A stretch of 5,507 bases of DNA from positions 1 through 5,507 of the forward strand of contig JAFKFE010000447.1 in the NCBI GenBank assembly GCA_017308345.1. Reading direction: 5' to 3'. The DNA is from Alphaproteobacteria bacterium (GTDB taxonomy: Bacteria > Pseudomonadota > Alphaproteobacteria > Rhizobiales > Rhizobiaceae). The notes under the pieces were generated by a model. That model searched no databases and was not told where the DNA came from. It saw only the letters and a list, made by a program, of their open reading frames with translations. The translations under genes were made by a program, and so were the position numbers. Numbering within the stretch: the stretch's first letter is position 1; every line of letters begins with the position of its first letter. This document shows, in pieces, positions 5,273 through 5,507 of this stretch.

Positions 5273-5507
5273 GTCGATCCTGATCGCTTTCCTGTCACTC
5301 GCCGTTGAACGGGTCCTGGGCTATCCGGACTGGCTGTTCAACGCTATAGGCCATCCGGTCACCTGGATCGGCAGGCTGATATCCTTTCTCGATCGCCGGC
5401 TCAACCGCGCGACGGATTCCGACGAAATCCGTCGCCGCCAGGGTGTGCGGGCCTTGCTCGTTATTTTGCTGGTGCCTGGCCTCATCGGCCTGGCGCTGCA
5501 TGTCCTG
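5271..5507 (+). CDS. cobD: Adenosylcobinamide-phosphate synthase CobD (CbiB), N-terminal part
   Basis: The first 79 codons of an integral-membrane enzyme are present and the frame is open to the right edge. The enzyme joins aminopropanol phosphate (the CobC product) to the propionate of adenosylcobyric acid, giving adenosylcobinamide phosphate. Visible features are a first membrane helix (about 2-15), the family motif GHPVTWIGRLI (27-37), which corresponds to 'HPVRWIGRLI' of Salmonella CbiB, an Arg-rich cytoplasmic loop (42-60) and a second helix (61-79). The ATG at 5271 is the only start candidate nearby in this frame. The preceding AAGAAG (5261-5266) is a weak ribosome binding site 4 nt away. 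The coding sequence begins inside the start codon of divergent cobC, so its promoter must lie within the cobC coding region. Confidence 0.93.
   Translation, partial: MSILIAFLSLAVERVLGYPDWLFNAIGHPVTWIGRLISFLDRRLNRATDSDEIRRRQGVRALLVILLVPGLIGLALHVL

Noticed and set aside
5100..5300. Cobalamin riboswitch expected near cob genes.
   Set aside because: The two coding sequences overlap here, leaving no leader, and I see no B12-box-like conserved element in the window.

Overview
The window is high-GC DNA with tight gene packing. It looks like an alphaproteobacterium of the order Hyphomicrobiales (Rhizobiales), and a Mesorhizobium-like genome is my best guess. The guess rests on base composition, the rhizobial style of the cobC/cobD pair, and a short palindromic intergenic repeat that I recognise from rhizobial genomes. 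I could not run a search, so the genus is inference.

Left part (1-2131, minus strand): a compact ABC importer operon of the nitrate/sulfonate/taurine (NMT1/THI5-like) type. It is transcribed right to left as periplasmic binding protein, ATPase, then permease; the permease runs off the left edge. Stop-to-start gaps are 14 bp and -14 bp, so the genes are surely co-transcribed. The substrate cannot be read from the sequence.

Middle (2132-3634): a 252-bp divergent control region contains several small palindromes. It leads rightward into a RidA/YjgF-family gene and a creatininase-family metal-dependent amidohydrolase. A divergent importer, Rid protein and cyclic-amide/formamide-type hydrolase suggest one small uptake-and-breakdown module for a nitrogenous compound. 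The hydrolase keeps the general metal-site motifs but lacks the motif of true creatininases. The Rid protein appears to lack the substrate-binding arginine of archetypal RidA. The pathway is therefore probably not creatinine use and is unassigned.

Right part (3648-5507): a dual-specificity/tyrosine-phosphatase-like gene converges on the hydrolase gene with a 13-bp gap. Upstream of it on the same strand is cobC (PLP-dependent threonine-phosphate decarboxylase). Between them lies a 51-bp nested palindrome whose right arm supplies the cobC stop codon. cobC is divergent from cobD (adenosylcobinamide-phosphate synthase, cut by the right edge), and their two start codons overlap by 2 bp. CobC makes aminopropanol phosphate and CobD attaches it to adenosylcobyric acid, so the pair carries out consecutive steps of cobalamin side-chain assembly.

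No RNA genes, CRISPR array, insertion sequence or clear riboswitch was seen. No gene-free stretch exceeds 300 bases.
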